DNA of 64,000 nt from Seonamhaeicola sp. Its GTDB lineage: Bacteria; Bacteroidota; Bacteroidia; Flavobacteriales; Flavobacteriaceae. A model generated the notes under the pieces. That model had not been told where the DNA came from and did not search any database. It worked only from the letters and a program-made list of their open reading frames with translations. Made by a program: the position numbers and the translations under genes. Below are positions 43,139 to 53,651 of this stretch, piece by piece (the stretch's first letter is position 1; the number at the start of each line of letters is the position of its first letter). Location of the stretch: the NCBI RefSeq assembly GCF_028281565.1, contig NZ_JANQJQ010000030.1:1-64000 (forward strand), written 5' to 3'.

Positions 43139-45547
43139 TTATCTCAACTTTGGATATTCTGATGGATCCAGTTCGTGCATCACCTCATAAACGGCTTCAA
43201 AAATGTCTTCTGCAGATGGTTTAGAGAAATAGTCACCATCATTACCATAGGCGGGCCTGTGTGGTTTTGCGGTTAGTGTTTTAGGTTCGGAGTCTAAATA
43301 CTGAAACGCTTTTTGCTTGCTTAGTAATTCATCTAAAATATACGCAGAGGCTCCACCCGGAACATCTTCATCAATGATCATGACACGATTTGTTTTGGCA
43401 ATACTTTTAACTATATCGTGATTAAGATCGAATGGTAATAGCGATTGTACATCAATCACTTCGGCATCAATACCTACCGTTAATAATTCCTTAGCTGTTT
43501 TTTGTACTATTCGTAATGTGGATCCATAAGACACTAAGGTGATATCGGTACCTTCTTTAACGGTTTCTACAACGCCAATAGGGGTTTTTAAGTTTCCAAG
43601 GTTATTTGGCATTTTTTCTTTTAACCTGTATCCGTTAAGGCATTCCACAACGATGGCAGGGTCATCACCCTGAAGCAACGTATTATAAAAACCGGCTGCT
43701 TTGGTCATATTTCGTGGTACCAACAGGTTAACACCTCTCGCTAAATTAAGAATACCACCCATTTGAGAGCCTGAATGCCAAATACCTTCCAACCTGTGGC
43801 CCCTGGTTCTAATTATCAAAGGGACTTTCTGTTTTCCTTTGGTGCGGTAGTGTGTTGTGGCTACGTCATCACTTATCGTTTGAATGGCGTAAAGAATGTA
43901 ATCCAGGTATTGAATTTCAGCAATAGGGCGAAGGCCTCTTAAAGCCATACCAATACCTTGTCCTACTATAGTGGCTTCCCGAATACCCGTATCTGCAATC
44001 CTAAGGTCACCATATTTAGCCTGTAAGCCTTCCAGTCCCTGATTCACATCACCAATATTTCCGGTGTCTTCACCAAATACCAAAGCTTCAGGGTAATTGC
44101 TAAAGATGGCATCAAAATTATCTCTTAAGATGATCCTTCCGTCAACCAATGCAGCATCCTCATTGTAAGTTGGCTTGACTTCATTTATACGTGTGTTGGA
44201 ATGTGCCGTTTCAGAGAATAAATGTGAGCTGAATTCAGGCTGTGTTTTTTTAATGACCGTATCGATCCAATGCGCCAATTTTTGTTTTTCAGGAGACGAT
44301 TCTCCTAACAAATGCCTTAAAGCTTTTCTGGCGTAGGATAGGATGTCTTTTCTGGTAGGTTCATCAACAGCCACCAGGTTTTCTTTTAATTTCGTGATAA
44401 AAACACCATTGGAAGATTTTTGGGCCACCTGCGTTAATAACGCTATTAATTCGCTTTTTTGTTTTAGAATAGGTCTTAAAAAGGTGTTCCAGGCATTCTT
44501 TTTGGCTTCTCTTACTTCCCTTTTTATGGTGCGCTCAAGTTCAGTGAGGTCTTCATTAGTGGAAATGCCACTTTCAATCATCCATTCCCGCATTTTTAAG
44601 TTGCAGTCCTGTTGTCTTTCCCATTCCAGGCGTTCTGCAGTTTTATAGCGTTCATGTGAACCGGAAGTGGAATGCCCCTGGGGTTGGGTAAGTTCCGTGA
44701 CATGAATTAAAACCGGAACATGTTCTTCCCTGGCTATTGCACCGGCTTCCTGATAGGTTTCTATAAGGTTGGCATAATCCCATCCCTTAACACGTAATAT
44801 GTCATACCCTTTGTTATCATTATCACGTTGGAAGCCTTTTAATATTTCTGAAATGTTCTCTTTAGTGGTTTGATGTTTGGCATGCACCGAAATACCGTAT
44901 TCATCATCCCAGACACTAATAATCATGGGTACCTGTAAGACTCCTGCAGCATTTATGGTTTCAAAGAATAAACCTTCGCTGGTGCTAGCGTTTCCTATGG
45001 TTCCCCAGGCCACTTCATTGCCATTGTTCGAAAAGTTAGTGGATTTAATACCCTCAACCGCTCTATAAATTTTTGAAGCCTGGGCCAATCCCAATAAACG
45101 GGGCATTTGGCCGGCTGTACAGGAAATGTCTGCACTGGAATTATACTGTTTGGTAAGGTCTTTCCAGTTGCCATTGTCGTCTAAACTGTGGGTCACAAAA
45201 TGACCGCCCATTTGCCTGCCGGCAGACATGGGTTCCAGTTTAATATCCGTATTGGCATATAATCCGGCAAAGAACTGTTCTACGGTAAGCTCTCCCAAAG
45301 CCATCATAAGGGTTTGGTCCCGGTAGTAACCCGACCTCCAATCACCTTTTTTAAAGGCTTTAGCCATGGCTAATTGAGGGACTTCCTTGCCATCTCCAAA
45401 GATCCCGAATTTAGCTTTACCGGTCAATACTTCGCGCCTTCCCAATAAGCTGCATTCTCTACTTCTAAGAGCTGTTTTATAGTCGTTAATGACTTCAGCT
45501 TTAAAGTCTTCAAATGAGATATTTTTTAAATCAGGAATACTTTGCAT
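43139..45547 (-). CDS. Fused alpha/beta 2-oxoacid dehydrogenase E1 component (branched-chain type)
   Basis: About 802 residues from ATG 45547. The N-terminal half is the E1 alpha thiamine diphosphate domain, and the C-terminal half is E1 beta: EALVFGEDTGNIGDVNQGLE, then IVVECLNGYRL and MIIDEDVPGGASAYILDELL. The diphosphate-binding motif reads IGNASTSEGLFFETINAA. Most relatives have GDG or GDA at the start of this motif, so Asp is replaced by Asn here. The fused form is known in Bacteroidota and feeds acyl groups to E2 in branched-chain or pyruvate-type complexes. The -7 box at 45569-45576 rules out the longer start at 45571. Confidence 0.93.
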   Translation of the reverse strand: MQSIPDLKNISFEDFKAEVINDYKTALRSRECSLLGRREVLTGKAKFGIFGDGKEVPQLAMAKAFKKGDWRSGYYRDQTLMMALGELTVEQFFAGLYANTDIKLEPMSAGRQMGGHFVTHSLDDNGNWKDLTKQYNSSADISCTAGQMPRLLGLAQASKIYRAVEGIKSTNFSNNGNEVAWGTIGNASTSEGLFFETINAAGVLQVPMIISVWDDEYGISVHAKHQTTKENISEILKGFQRDNDNKGYDILRVKGWDYANLIETYQEAGAIAREEHVPVLIHVTELTQPQGHSTSGSHERYKTAERLEWERQQDCNLKMREWMIESGISTNEDLTELERTIKREVREAKKNAWNTFLRPILKQKSELIALLTQVAQKSSNGVFITKLKENLVAVDEPTRKDILSYARKALRHLLGESSPEKQKLAHWIDTVIKKTQPEFSSHLFSETAHSNTRINEVKPTYNEDAALVDGRIILRDNFDAIFSNYPEALVFGEDTGNIGDVNQGLEGLQAKYGDLRIADTGIREATIVGQGIGMALRGLRPIAEIQYLDYILYAIQTISDDVATTHYRTKGKQKVPLIIRTRGHRLEGIWHSGSQMGGILNLARGVNLLVPRNMTKAAGFYNTLLQGDDPAIVVECLNGYRLKEKMPNNLGNLKTPIGVVETVKEGTDITLVSYGSTLRIVQKTAKELLTVGIDAEVIDVQSLLPFDLNHDIVKSIAKTNRVMIIDEDVPGGASAYILDELLSKQKAFQYLDSEPKTLTAKPHRPAYGNDGDYFSKPSAEDIFEAVYEVMHELDPSEYPKLR

Positions 45548-45568
45548 GGCGGAACGCTTTGGCTGGTG

Positions 45569-45599
45569 CAAAAGTAGTTAATGTTTCCCTTTTTTGCAA
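45569..45599 (-). promoter_or_regulatory. Promoter of the fused E1 gene
   Basis: Minus strand: TTG (45599-45597), a 20-bp spacer, then TACTTTTG (45576-45569). A full consensus match. It places transcription start before ATG 45547. Confidence 0.75.
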
Positions 45600-45708
45600 T
45601 TTTACGAAGCGATAAGTTGTTAACAACTATTTAAAAATAAACAAAATTAGCCTTTAATATTATTTATTCTTCATTAAAAAAGCTTTTTTAATAAGAATAA
45701 TTGAAATA

Positions 45709-48540
45709 TTAGAACCATCGTCTTCTGAAAAGCCCGAATAATACTTCGGGGTCTACAGTAAATTTAAATCTGATTTTCTGATCGTAATTTGGTTGTCCTA
45801 TTTCCCAGCCTAAATTTGAATATACCGGGAAGTAGATCTCGAAGTAATCCGTAACCAAATTAAGCCTGACGCCCGAGTCATACATAAAATGGGCACGATC
45901 TCCCTTATTTTTCACCAGTCCTATATCACCATAGAATAAAATATATCGCCACAGGGTAGTACTGGCATTGAGTGTGGTGATCCACTGATTGGCAAAAGGG
46001 GTGTCTAATTTAGATTTAAAACCGCCTTCAGCCGTGATATATTGCTGACTAAAAATACCGGAGGCTTCAGAGCGCCCTAAATAGGCATAATCAAACAAAT
46101 AGTCTGTAGGTCTGTCTAATGCAAAACTGAAATAATTGGAGTTTAAATCGGTATTGTTTTTAATGAACGTTCCGGTAAACACCCTTAAATTCAACTGCCG
46201 GTTGCTTTCAAACAACTTACGGTATTCATAGTTAAAAGCTATTTTACTGAATTTTTCTGCCACCTGAAAATCTACATACCACTTATTAAAATTTATCAAA
46301 TTATCATTCGAGTCAATATAGCGCGCATTGAATATCCCATAGTTGGGTTCTGAAGACGTTAAAATATTGGTCTCGTCTCTATCTCTGCGAATATCCACGT
46401 ATCTGAAGGTTAAAGATTGCCGTTTATTGGAACGAAAGTCGTTGTCTTCTCTAAATAAAAAAGATATGGTTGGCGTGATTTGCGTAACAAATAAGTCCTC
46501 GGCATAAGACGAATACCCGGCACCAATACCATAGATTACATTGTACAGGTCTGAATTTTCAAAATAATGCGAATTAGATACAAAGCCGGAACCTGTAAAG
46601 GTTTTGGACTTTAAAGCGTATTGCGGTTCAATTCTATAGTTGAAAAGTTTTCTAAGTACGGTTTTGTTGTAGACCCTGGTCCCCAGGGTCAGGCCATCAT
46701 AAATATTATTGAATTCCACCACGGGCATAAAGAATACCTGGTTATAATGCGGATCTTCAATATCCTGAAACAATCTGAATTGCAGTGGTTTATTATTGAA
46801 AAAGAATCCTTTTAACGATTTCCAATTGTCTCTGATATTGATCTCCGGAATGACTTTGTTATAGTTTAAAACTAATTTGTTGGCATCATTCCTGGGAATG
46901 GTCAGGGTTTTGCTGTTCGAAATGTTCTCTATCCAGGTTTTTGATATAATGCTATCGTCTTTTAAGGTGTATAACGATACAGGCATACTGTTGTCGCGTT
47001 TATTCTTGATGGTCAGCGTTATGGAATCTTCAGTCTTAATAACCTTTCTGATCTTAAAATCAATTTTTTTCCTGGTATCTAAATAGTCATTAAAAAACCA
47101 GTCTATATTCTTATCTGTTTTAGATTTTATAAAGGCTTCAAAAGCCTTTACTGAAGTTTCTTTTAGCTTATTGTCTTTAATAAACGACGATAAACTGTTT
47201 TCAACAACATCCTGATTAACAAAATCGTCTAAATACCTCAGGCCTACACCGGCCTTGTATTTATTGGCAATATTGGCATTGAATTTTAGAAGGGAGTCTT
47301 TAGCCATGGTAAGCTTTTGATCCCGGTTGGTTCTTGCCATAAGCATAAAAGCCAAAATGTACTTGTCGTTAAATTTCATATCGGCAATATGAAAGGAACG
47401 AACGCCCCAAATATCCGCAAAAGACCCCAGGAACTTCATGTCAGGGTAGTGTTCATCAACATACTTCATAGCGTAGTATATTTGAATGGCATCTAAAAGC
47501 CATTGTTCCTTTCTGGGATTAACAAGTAAGGTGTTTTCCAAATAATTATGGATGGCAATTTTTAATATTTTAAGCTCATATTGAAAATGATTTGGGTAAG
47601 GTTTTAAAAATTTAGGCAGAAAGTTTAAACCGTAAATGGGGTCTTTATCATAATCAATTTGAGAAAGCAGTAACTTTTCATGTGGATAGGCTCCCAGGTT
47701 AGTTTCTAAATATTTTAAAACTTTTTCAGTAATTAAAACCTTATCTATCATTTCTAAGCCCTCATCGTCAATACTGGAAACAAGTGCCAAATCTTTATTT
47801 TGAATGGTTTTAAAATCTTTGGTCTTCCTTAAAAACAACTTGGTGTTCAATCTGTTTTTTCCGTTTAGTATAATTTCTTGATATTTAAGCTTTTGAACAT
47901 AGCTACTTGAATTTAATTCTGAAGTAAGTTGATAACCCATGGGATACTTGATTTCAAGTGTGATATCCGCTTTTGGAATGTACAGATCATCTAAATCCTT
48001 ATTGCTGTAATAATGCCATTCGCCATCATAAATAGCCGGTGTGGGGTACCAGTAACGCAGGTTGATGGCGCCTGTATCCGTAATGCCGTATTTCGTGAAT
48101 TTAGCATTTGGTATTTGAACTATGCACGCCACATCCAATTTGTAAAAATCACCTGGTTTCAGAGGCGCATTGAGATCGACTTTTATAACATCGGGGAACT
48201 TTTCAAGTTCGCAATACACTAAATCTTCACCGTTTTGTTTAACGGATGTAATTACGGAATAGCCCCGGTCTTTGTTTTTTGCCAAATGAAAGTCATTAAT
48301 ATACTCGTCAGCAATCCATTGTGCCAGTGGTGTGCTTTTTGTAGCATAGCTGTTGGCCCAATTGTTTAAATAGATAGTATCCAGCGTTTTATTGGAGCTA
48401 TTGTAATATTGAATGGTTTGAGAAATCTGAATCTTTTTACTCTCGACGTCAAAATCTGCCTTAAGGTCTATTTTATTTTGACCAAAGCTATACAAGCAAA
48501 TAAAGCTATATATGAGGCAATTTAGAAGACGAAAATTCAA
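45709..48540 (-). CDS. Degenerate M1 aminopeptidase-like protein fused to an outer-membrane beta-barrel
   Basis: A 943-residue protein with a signal peptide (residues 1-20, ending FGQNK). Residues about 22-500 follow the M1 metallopeptidase plan: beta domain with GAINLRYWYPTPAIYDG, then the catalytic region NLGAYPHEKLLLSQ. The zinc site, normally HExxH-18-E, reads H331-N-Y-L-E335 with D350 in WLLDAIQIYY, so two ligands and the catalytic Glu are changed. From about residue 560 the protein is a beta-barrel-like sequence ending in FRRRWF, with alternating polar and aromatic strands. Likely a membrane-anchored non-enzymatic or altered peptidase; partners are unknown. Confidence 0.8.
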   Translation of the reverse strand: MNFRLLNCLIYSFICLYSFGQNKIDLKADFDVESKKIQISQTIQYYNSSNKTLDTIYLNNWANSYATKSTPLAQWIADEYINDFHLAKNKDRGYSVITSVKQNGEDLVYCELEKFPDVIKVDLNAPLKPGDFYKLDVACIVQIPNAKFTKYGITDTGAINLRYWYPTPAIYDGEWHYYSNKDLDDLYIPKADITLEIKYPMGYQLTSELNSSSYVQKLKYQEIILNGKNRLNTKLFLRKTKDFKTIQNKDLALVSSIDDEGLEMIDKVLITEKVLKYLETNLGAYPHEKLLLSQIDYDKDPIYGLNFLPKFLKPYPNHFQYELKILKIAIHNYLENTLLVNPRKEQWLLDAIQIYYAMKYVDEHYPDMKFLGSFADIWGVRSFHIADMKFNDKYILAFMLMARTNRDQKLTMAKDSLLKFNANIANKYKAGVGLRYLDDFVNQDVVENSLSSFIKDNKLKETSVKAFEAFIKSKTDKNIDWFFNDYLDTRKKIDFKIRKVIKTEDSITLTIKNKRDNSMPVSLYTLKDDSIISKTWIENISNSKTLTIPRNDANKLVLNYNKVIPEINIRDNWKSLKGFFFNNKPLQFRLFQDIEDPHYNQVFFMPVVEFNNIYDGLTLGTRVYNKTVLRKLFNYRIEPQYALKSKTFTGSGFVSNSHYFENSDLYNVIYGIGAGYSSYAEDLFVTQITPTISFLFREDNDFRSNKRQSLTFRYVDIRRDRDETNILTSSEPNYGIFNARYIDSNDNLINFNKWYVDFQVAEKFSKIAFNYEYRKLFESNRQLNLRVFTGTFIKNNTDLNSNYFSFALDRPTDYLFDYAYLGRSEASGIFSQQYITAEGGFKSKLDTPFANQWITTLNASTTLWRYILFYGDIGLVKNKGDRAHFMYDSGVRLNLVTDYFEIYFPVYSNLGWEIGQPNYDQKIRFKFTVDPEVLFGLFRRRWF

Positions 48541-48666
48541 TTTACAATTAAAACATTAGGGTTAAAAATTCATTTTTAAGGCACTGCAATATAAAAAAAT
48601 ATGATATCATCAGGTATTGAGGTACTTTATATAACTATTAAACAAGTTAAATGACCAAATACCTAA

Positions 48667-49356
48667 CTAGAAATTAGGGCTCAACTGAGATTCTTTGTAG
48701 AAATCGTCAAGAATGGTGGTAACTTCCTCGGCAGTATCCACCAAATGAATTAAATCCAGGTCTTTCGGGCTGACATTACCAAATGCCTCCAGAAGTGTCT
48801 TTTTTATCCAATCAATTAGCCCTTCCCAAAAGTCTGTTCCTACTAAAATAATGGGGAACTTACCAATCTTATGGGTTTGTATCAATGTCAGTGCTTCAAA
48901 AAACTCGTCTAAAGTACCAAAACCACCGGGCATGACTACGAAACCCTGAGCATATTTTACAAACATCACCTTGCGTACAAAGAAATAGTCAAAATCTAAA
49001 TTCTTATCATGGTCAATATACGGATTGTCATGCTGTTCAAAGGGCAATTCAATGTTTAATCCAACGGAAGTACCACCTCCCAGGTGGGCCCCTTTGTTAC
49101 CGGCTTCCATAATTCCGGGGCCACCACCGGTGATAACGCCATAACCGGCCTCAACTATACTTTGCGCAATGTCTTCGGTAAGTTTATAATATTTGTCGTC
49201 CGGTTTTGCCCTGGCCGAACCAAAAATGGACACACAGGGGCCAATTTGGCTCATTTTTTCAAATCCATTGACAAACTCTCCCATAATCTTGAAAATAGCC
49301 CAGGAATCGTTTGTTTTTATCTCGTTCCACCCTTTATGATGCAATTCTTTTCTCAT
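48667..49356 (-). CDS. LOG family protein (nucleotide 5'-monophosphate phosphoribohydrolase type)
   Basis: A 229-residue protein of the LOG/TIGR00730 group: SIFGSARAKPDDKYY, GVITGGGPGIMEAGNKGA and the catalytic motif PGGFGTLDEFFEALTLIQ (about residues 142-160). Family members release adenine-like bases from nucleotides. It is a soluble cytosolic enzyme. It lies 126 bp before the M1-like gene on the same strand and 87 bp after uvrA. Confidence 0.92.
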   Translation of the reverse strand: MRKELHHKGWNEIKTNDSWAIFKIMGEFVNGFEKMSQIGPCVSIFGSARAKPDDKYYKLTEDIAQSIVEAGYGVITGGGPGIMEAGNKGAHLGGGTSVGLNIELPFEQHDNPYIDHDKNLDFDYFFVRKVMFVKYAQGFVVMPGGFGTLDEFFEALTLIQTHKIGKFPIILVGTDFWEGLIDWIKKTLLEAFGNVSPKDLDLIHLVDTAEEVTTILDDFYKESQLSPNF

Positions 49357-49443
49357 GTTTTTAAAATCTTTAGTCTATTGTCCATAGACGTAAGTTTATA
49401 TCTTAATTAACGGCCTCAAGTATACTGACTAAAGGCCAAGTAG

Positions 49444-52275
49444 CTAATTTAATTCTTTTTTAAGGAATTTAGCCGTATAGCTTTTTTGGTGTTTTACAAC
49501 GGCTTCCGGAGTCCCTTCAACAATAATTTGCCCACCGCCTTTACCGCCTTCATAGCCAATATCGATGATATGGTCCACTGTTTTTATAACATCTAAATTG
49601 TGCTCTATAATAAGTACCGTATTGCCTTTGTCTGCTAATTTATTAAGTACTTGCATGAGCACTCTGATATCTTCAAAATGAAGGCCGGTAGTAGGTTCGT
49701 CAAGGATATAGAAGGTATTTCCGGTATCCCGTTTGCTTAACTCGGTTGCTAACTTGATACGTTGCGCTTCGCCACCGGAAAGTGTGGTGCTTTGCTGCCC
49801 TAAAGTGATATAACCCAGGCCAACATCCTGAATGGTTTTGAGTTTCTTGTATATTTTAGGAATATGCTCGAAGAAATGTACCGCTTCATTGATGGTCATA
49901 TTCAGCACATCGCTAATAGATTTTCCTTTATACTTGATCTCAAGTGTTTCCCTGTTAAAACGCTTGCCCTGACAGGTTTCACATTCTACATAAACGTCCG
50001 GTAAAAAATTCATTTCAATGACCCGTAAACCACCGCCCTGACAGGTTTCGCATCGTCCGCCTTTGACGTTAAAACTAAACCGGCCCGCCTTATACCCTCT
50101 GATCATAGCTTCCGGTATTTTAGCAAATAAGGCCCTGATCTCACTAAACGTACCGGTGTAAGTTACCGGGTTACTTCTTGGCGTGCGGCCAATAGGGGAT
50201 TGGTTGATATCAATCACTTTATCAATATGCTCCAAACCTTTAATACTTTTATAGGGCATGGGTTTTTTTACACCGTTAAAGTAATGCGCATTTAAAATAG
50301 GATAAAGGGTTTCGTTGATCAAAGTGGATTTCCCACTTCCCGAAACACCTGTGACCCCGATCATTTTCCCTAGTGGAAATTTAACCGATACATTTTTAAG
50401 GTTATTACCGGTACAGCCGGTAAGTTCTAAAACCTTGCCGTTACCACTTCGTCGCTTTTTAGGGATCTCAATTTCTTTGCTTCCGTTAAGGTAATCCGCA
50501 GTAAGTGTATGATGTGTCTTTAGCTCATCAATAGCGCCGGTACTGATGATCTCGCCGCCGTGTTTTCCCGCTTTGGGGCCAATATCTATCACATAATCGG
50601 CACGCTCGATCATGTCCTTATCATGCTCTACAACTATTACCGAATTACCAATATCACGGAGCGACACCAAAGAATTAATGAGCTTTTGATTATCGCGCTG
50701 ATGTAACCCGATACTCGGTTCGTCCAGGATATAAAGTACACCCACTAACTGAGACCCTATTTGAGTGGCCAACCTGATTCGTTGTGCTTCACCACCTGAC
50801 AGGGATTTAGAACTTCGGTTCAACGATAAATAATCCAATCCAACATCCAATAAGAACTGGAGCCTGGACTTGATCTCCTTTAAAATTTCCTCGGCAATTT
50901 TGAATTGTTTTTCAGATAAGTGATTTTCCAGATCATTGAACCATGCCGCTAATTCAACAATATCCATTTTGGCAAGTTCAGCAATATTCTTACCGTTGAT
51001 CTTGAAATACAGAGATTCTTTTTTCAATCGACTGCCTTCACATTCCGGGCAGGGTATCTTGTCCATATAGCCCTTTGCCCATCGTTTTAACGATGTGGAT
51101 TCGGCTGTTTTGTATTGATTTTCAATAAAATTGGCAACGCCTTCAAAATCAATGTTATAATTTCTGGTTACCCCGAGTGTTTTGCTTTCAACAGAGAACT
51201 TTTCACTGCCCCCGTAAAGGATCATGTCTTTGGCTTCTTCAGGAATGCTTTTGTAAGGATCGGTTAACTTAAAATTGAAACGTTGGGCAATAGTTCCAAA
51301 CTGTTTAAAGATCCAACTGTTTTTTTCAGGGCCATGAGGTGCCAAAGCGCCGTTGGATATTGAAAGTGATTCGTCAGGAACAATTTTATTAATATTCACT
51401 TTGTGAAGTTCTCCGATGCCATTGCAAGTACTACAGGCACCTTTAGGCGAATTGAACGAAAAATTATTAGGTTCCGGATTAGGATATGAGATACCTGACG
51501 ACGGACACATTAAATTTCTGCTGAAATAACGGGCTTTATTGGTGTCCTGGTCAATAACCAGTAGGACGTCATCTCCATGATACATAGCTGTATTAATGGT
51601 TTCAGTGAGCCTCTTGTCGTTATCAACGGCATCGTTTACAACCAATCTATCGATAACAATTTCAATATCATGGGTTTTGTAACGGTCCAGCTTCATGCCT
51701 TTGACGATATCGCGAATCTCACCGTCAGTTCTCACTTTTACAAAGCCTTGTTTGGCTATTTGTTCAAACAATTCACGATAATGCCCTTTCCTGGAGCGTA
51801 CCACAGGGGCCAAAATATTAATGCGTTTGCCATCAAAATCTTTGATGATAAGCTCTTTTATTTGTTCATCACTATAGCTTATCATTTTATCGCCTGTATT
51901 ATAGCTGTAAGCATCAGCAGCCCGGGCAAATAAAAGACGCATAAAGTCGTAAATCTCAGTAATCGTACCAACTGTAGAGCGTGGCGACTTACTGGTGGTT
52001 TTTTGCTCAATGGCAATAACGGGAGATAAACCGTCAATTTTGTCAACATCAGGTCGTTCCAGTCCTCCTAAAAACTGACGCGCATAGGCCGAAAAGGTCT
52101 CAATATACCGGCGTTGTCCTTCCGCATAGATCGTATCGAAAGCCAATGACGATTTTCCACTACCGGAAAGCCCTGTAATCACCACAAGTTTTTCCCTGGG
52201 AATAGATACATCAATGTTTTTAAGGTTATGTGCCCTGGCACCTTTTACTTCAATACAATCGTCAAATGAGTTCAT
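49444..52275 (-). CDS. uvrA: Excinuclease ABC subunit A
   Basis: About 943 residues from ATG 52275, the usual UvrA length. It starts with [20 protein letters not shown] and [12 protein letters not shown] (first Walker A). The first zinc module reads CPSSGIS...CSTCNGIGE. The second ATPase has [13 protein letters not shown], and the zinc finger is [16 protein letters not shown]...CETCQGKRF. The signature LSGGEAQRI occurs in both halves. It recognises bulky DNA lesions with UvrB. An in-frame start at 52407 would add 44 residues lacking similarity, so it is rejected. Confidence 0.97.
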   Translation of the reverse strand: MNSFDDCIEVKGARAHNLKNIDVSIPREKLVVITGLSGSGKSSLAFDTIYAEGQRRYIETFSAYARQFLGGLERPDVDKIDGLSPVIAIEQKTTSKSPRSTVGTITEIYDFMRLLFARAADAYSYNTGDKMISYSDEQIKELIIKDFDGKRINILAPVVRSRKGHYRELFEQIAKQGFVKVRTDGEIRDIVKGMKLDRYKTHDIEIVIDRLVVNDAVDNDKRLTETINTAMYHGDDVLLVIDQDTNKARYFSRNLMCPSSGISYPNPEPNNFSFNSPKGACSTCNGIGELHKVNINKIVPDESLSISNGALAPHGPEKNSWIFKQFGTIAQRFNFKLTDPYKSIPEEAKDMILYGGSEKFSVESKTLGVTRNYNIDFEGVANFIENQYKTAESTSLKRWAKGYMDKIPCPECEGSRLKKESLYFKINGKNIAELAKMDIVELAAWFNDLENHLSEKQFKIAEEILKEIKSRLQFLLDVGLDYLSLNRSSKSLSGGEAQRIRLATQIGSQLVGVLYILDEPSIGLHQRDNQKLINSLVSLRDIGNSVIVVEHDKDMIERADYVIDIGPKAGKHGGEIISTGAIDELKTHHTLTADYLNGSKEIEIPKKRRSGNGKVLELTGCTGNNLKNVSVKFPLGKMIGVTGVSGSGKSTLINETLYPILNAHYFNGVKKPMPYKSIKGLEHIDKVIDINQSPIGRTPRSNPVTYTGTFSEIRALFAKIPEAMIRGYKAGRFSFNVKGGRCETCQGGGLRVIEMNFLPDVYVECETCQGKRFNRETLEIKYKGKSISDVLNMTINEAVHFFEHIPKIYKKLKTIQDVGLGYITLGQQSTTLSGGEAQRIKLATELSKRDTGNTFYILDEPTTGLHFEDIRVLMQVLNKLADKGNTVLIIEHNLDVIKTVDHIIDIGYEGGKGGGQIIVEGTPEAVVKHQKSYTAKFLKKELN

Positions 52276-52290
52276 AAATTGGCAAAAGTG

Positions 52291-52298
52291 CAAAGTTA
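52291..52298 (-). promoter_or_regulatory. -7 box of uvrA
   Basis: Minus strand reads TAACTTTG (TAnnTTTG), 16 bp before ATG 52275. The -33 box is not clear. Confidence 0.45.
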
Positions 52299-52390
52299 CA
52301 ATTTTAGTTGTTAATTTTCTGTGAAGTTTCCTTTTGGATTTATTATCATTGTATATAGAATTTGTAAAAACGCTCAAAAGATATACAGAT

Positions 52391-52915
52391 ATGAAATTAT
52401 TAGGCATAAGTTCCAGGATAGATCATCCGGAGTACGGAAAAGGGGTTATTACTAATGTAACATCACAACATTATTGGGTAACGTTTATTGATAAAGGGTT
52501 GGAGACGATTGACCTTGATAGCGAATTTGATGTGATTGAAGCTGCTTATGACGATGTGGATACAGTTAGCTTTTATGATGTTGAAACCAGTTTGGTGGCC
52601 ATTTTAAAAAAGTGGAGCGATGCCAGTGAGGTCGTACCTATTGCCGATAAGTATAAAGGCGGAAAAATCATTTTACAGCCGGCTGATGACAGTTTAAAAT
52701 CTTATGAATTACCCATTGACAAGTTTTTCCATAAGATCACCATGGTCAGGGACAGGCTGAGAGTTATGGAGCAACGTATTAATTCCAGTGATCTGGACGA
52801 ACAGGGAAAAATAGATCTGCAACAATACATTACCAGGATATATGGCAGTTTAACCAGTTTTAATATTTTGTTTAAGTCTAAGAATCAGCAGTTTGTCGGA
52901 CAAAGGAGTAAATAG
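52391..52915 (+). CDS. Hypothetical protein divergent from uvrA
   Basis: A 174-residue soluble protein from ATG 52391 (the longer frame starts in the uvrA promoter). The start resembles a small beta-barrel domain: SRIDHPEYGKGVITNVTSQHYWVTFIDKG, given here as HPEYGKGVITNVTSQHYW (about 8-27). The pattern of G and hydrophobics looks like a CarD/Tudor-like nucleic-acid-binding barrel, but that is only an impression. The C-terminal half is helical (ITMVRDRLRVMEQRINSS). No catalytic motif. It is divergent from uvrA by 115 bp, which may mean shared regulation. Confidence 0.8.
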   Translation: MKLLGISSRIDHPEYGKGVITNVTSQHYWVTFIDKGLETIDLDSEFDVIEAAYDDVDTVSFYDVETSLVAILKKWSDASEVVPIADKYKGGKIILQPADDSLKSYELPIDKFFHKITMVRDRLRVMEQRINSSDLDEQGKIDLQQYITRIYGSLTSFNILFKSKNQQFVGQRSK

Positions 52916-53015
52916 TCCATGTCATTCGTCGAATTCTGATATTTTTATTTTTTGGTGCAGACCCATTAGTGTAATTTAGGTTTTATGATACCCCAAATCC
53001 ATAAACTTTACACTT

Positions 53016-53642
53016 ATGAAAGCTCCAAACTATATTACAACGATTTGCTTGTTATTTATTCTTCTTATAGTTTCCTGTTCAACTGATGACGGGCCTTCCC
53101 ATAGTCCTTTGATCGATTTAGGGATTGAAGATGCCGAAGTGCAAACCAGATTAACTACCTCACTTGTCGGGCAATTGCCTGATGGTGATGGCAACCCGGA
53201 AAACTTATGTGCCGATGGGGCTATGCAGTTGATGGCTGATGATCCGTATTGCGGGTATGTGGACGTAGGGGAGTTTGCAGTCAATCTGATTAATGAGTAC
53301 AGGGCAAAACATAATTTACCACCCTATGTCAGGGCTATTGAATATGAATTGTGTGCCGCCAGGGAAGCCAGGCTGGCTGTTGAAAACGGTGTGCCTCACT
53401 GGAATGATGGCTGTGGCTGGAGAAGTCAGGGGTCAACAGGAGGCGGACGAGGCGGCGATGACTCCAGCGGGACCGTAGAAAAGTCTGTTGCCTGGGTACC
53501 AAAATTATTCTACCAGGAAGGCCCCAATGGCGGGCATTACCAGGCTATGATGGAAAAAAGGAGCAGGGGAGTAGCAGTTGGGTATTATGCCATAGACCGG
53601 GATAGTCATAGGATTGTTGTTAATTATTATGACAGCCTGTAA
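53016..53642 (+). CDS. CAP-domain lipoprotein (SCP/PR-1 superfamily)
   Basis: A 208-residue lipoprotein (lipobox LLIVSC, Cys21). A short acidic spacer (22-75) precedes a CAP domain (about 85-208) with FAVNLINEYRAKHNLPPY, LCAAREARLAVENGVPHW and GGHYQAMMEKRSRGVAVGYY. The CAP cavity His pair is visible at PHWNDG and GGHYQ. A Gly/Ser-rich loop (about 145-155) lies between them. CAP proteins bind sterols, lipids or peptides; here the role is unknown. It is convergent with the next gene, 9 bp apart. Confidence 0.85.
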   Translation: MKAPNYITTICLLFILLIVSCSTDDGPSHSPLIDLGIEDAEVQTRLTTSLVGQLPDGDGNPENLCADGAMQLMADDPYCGYVDVGEFAVNLINEYRAKHNLPPYVRAIEYELCAAREARLAVENGVPHWNDGCGWRSQGSTGGGRGGDDSSGTVEKSVAWVPKLFYQEGPNGGHYQAMMEKRSRGVAVGYYAIDRDSHRIVVNYYDSL

Positions 53643-53651
53643 CTTTTTTTA

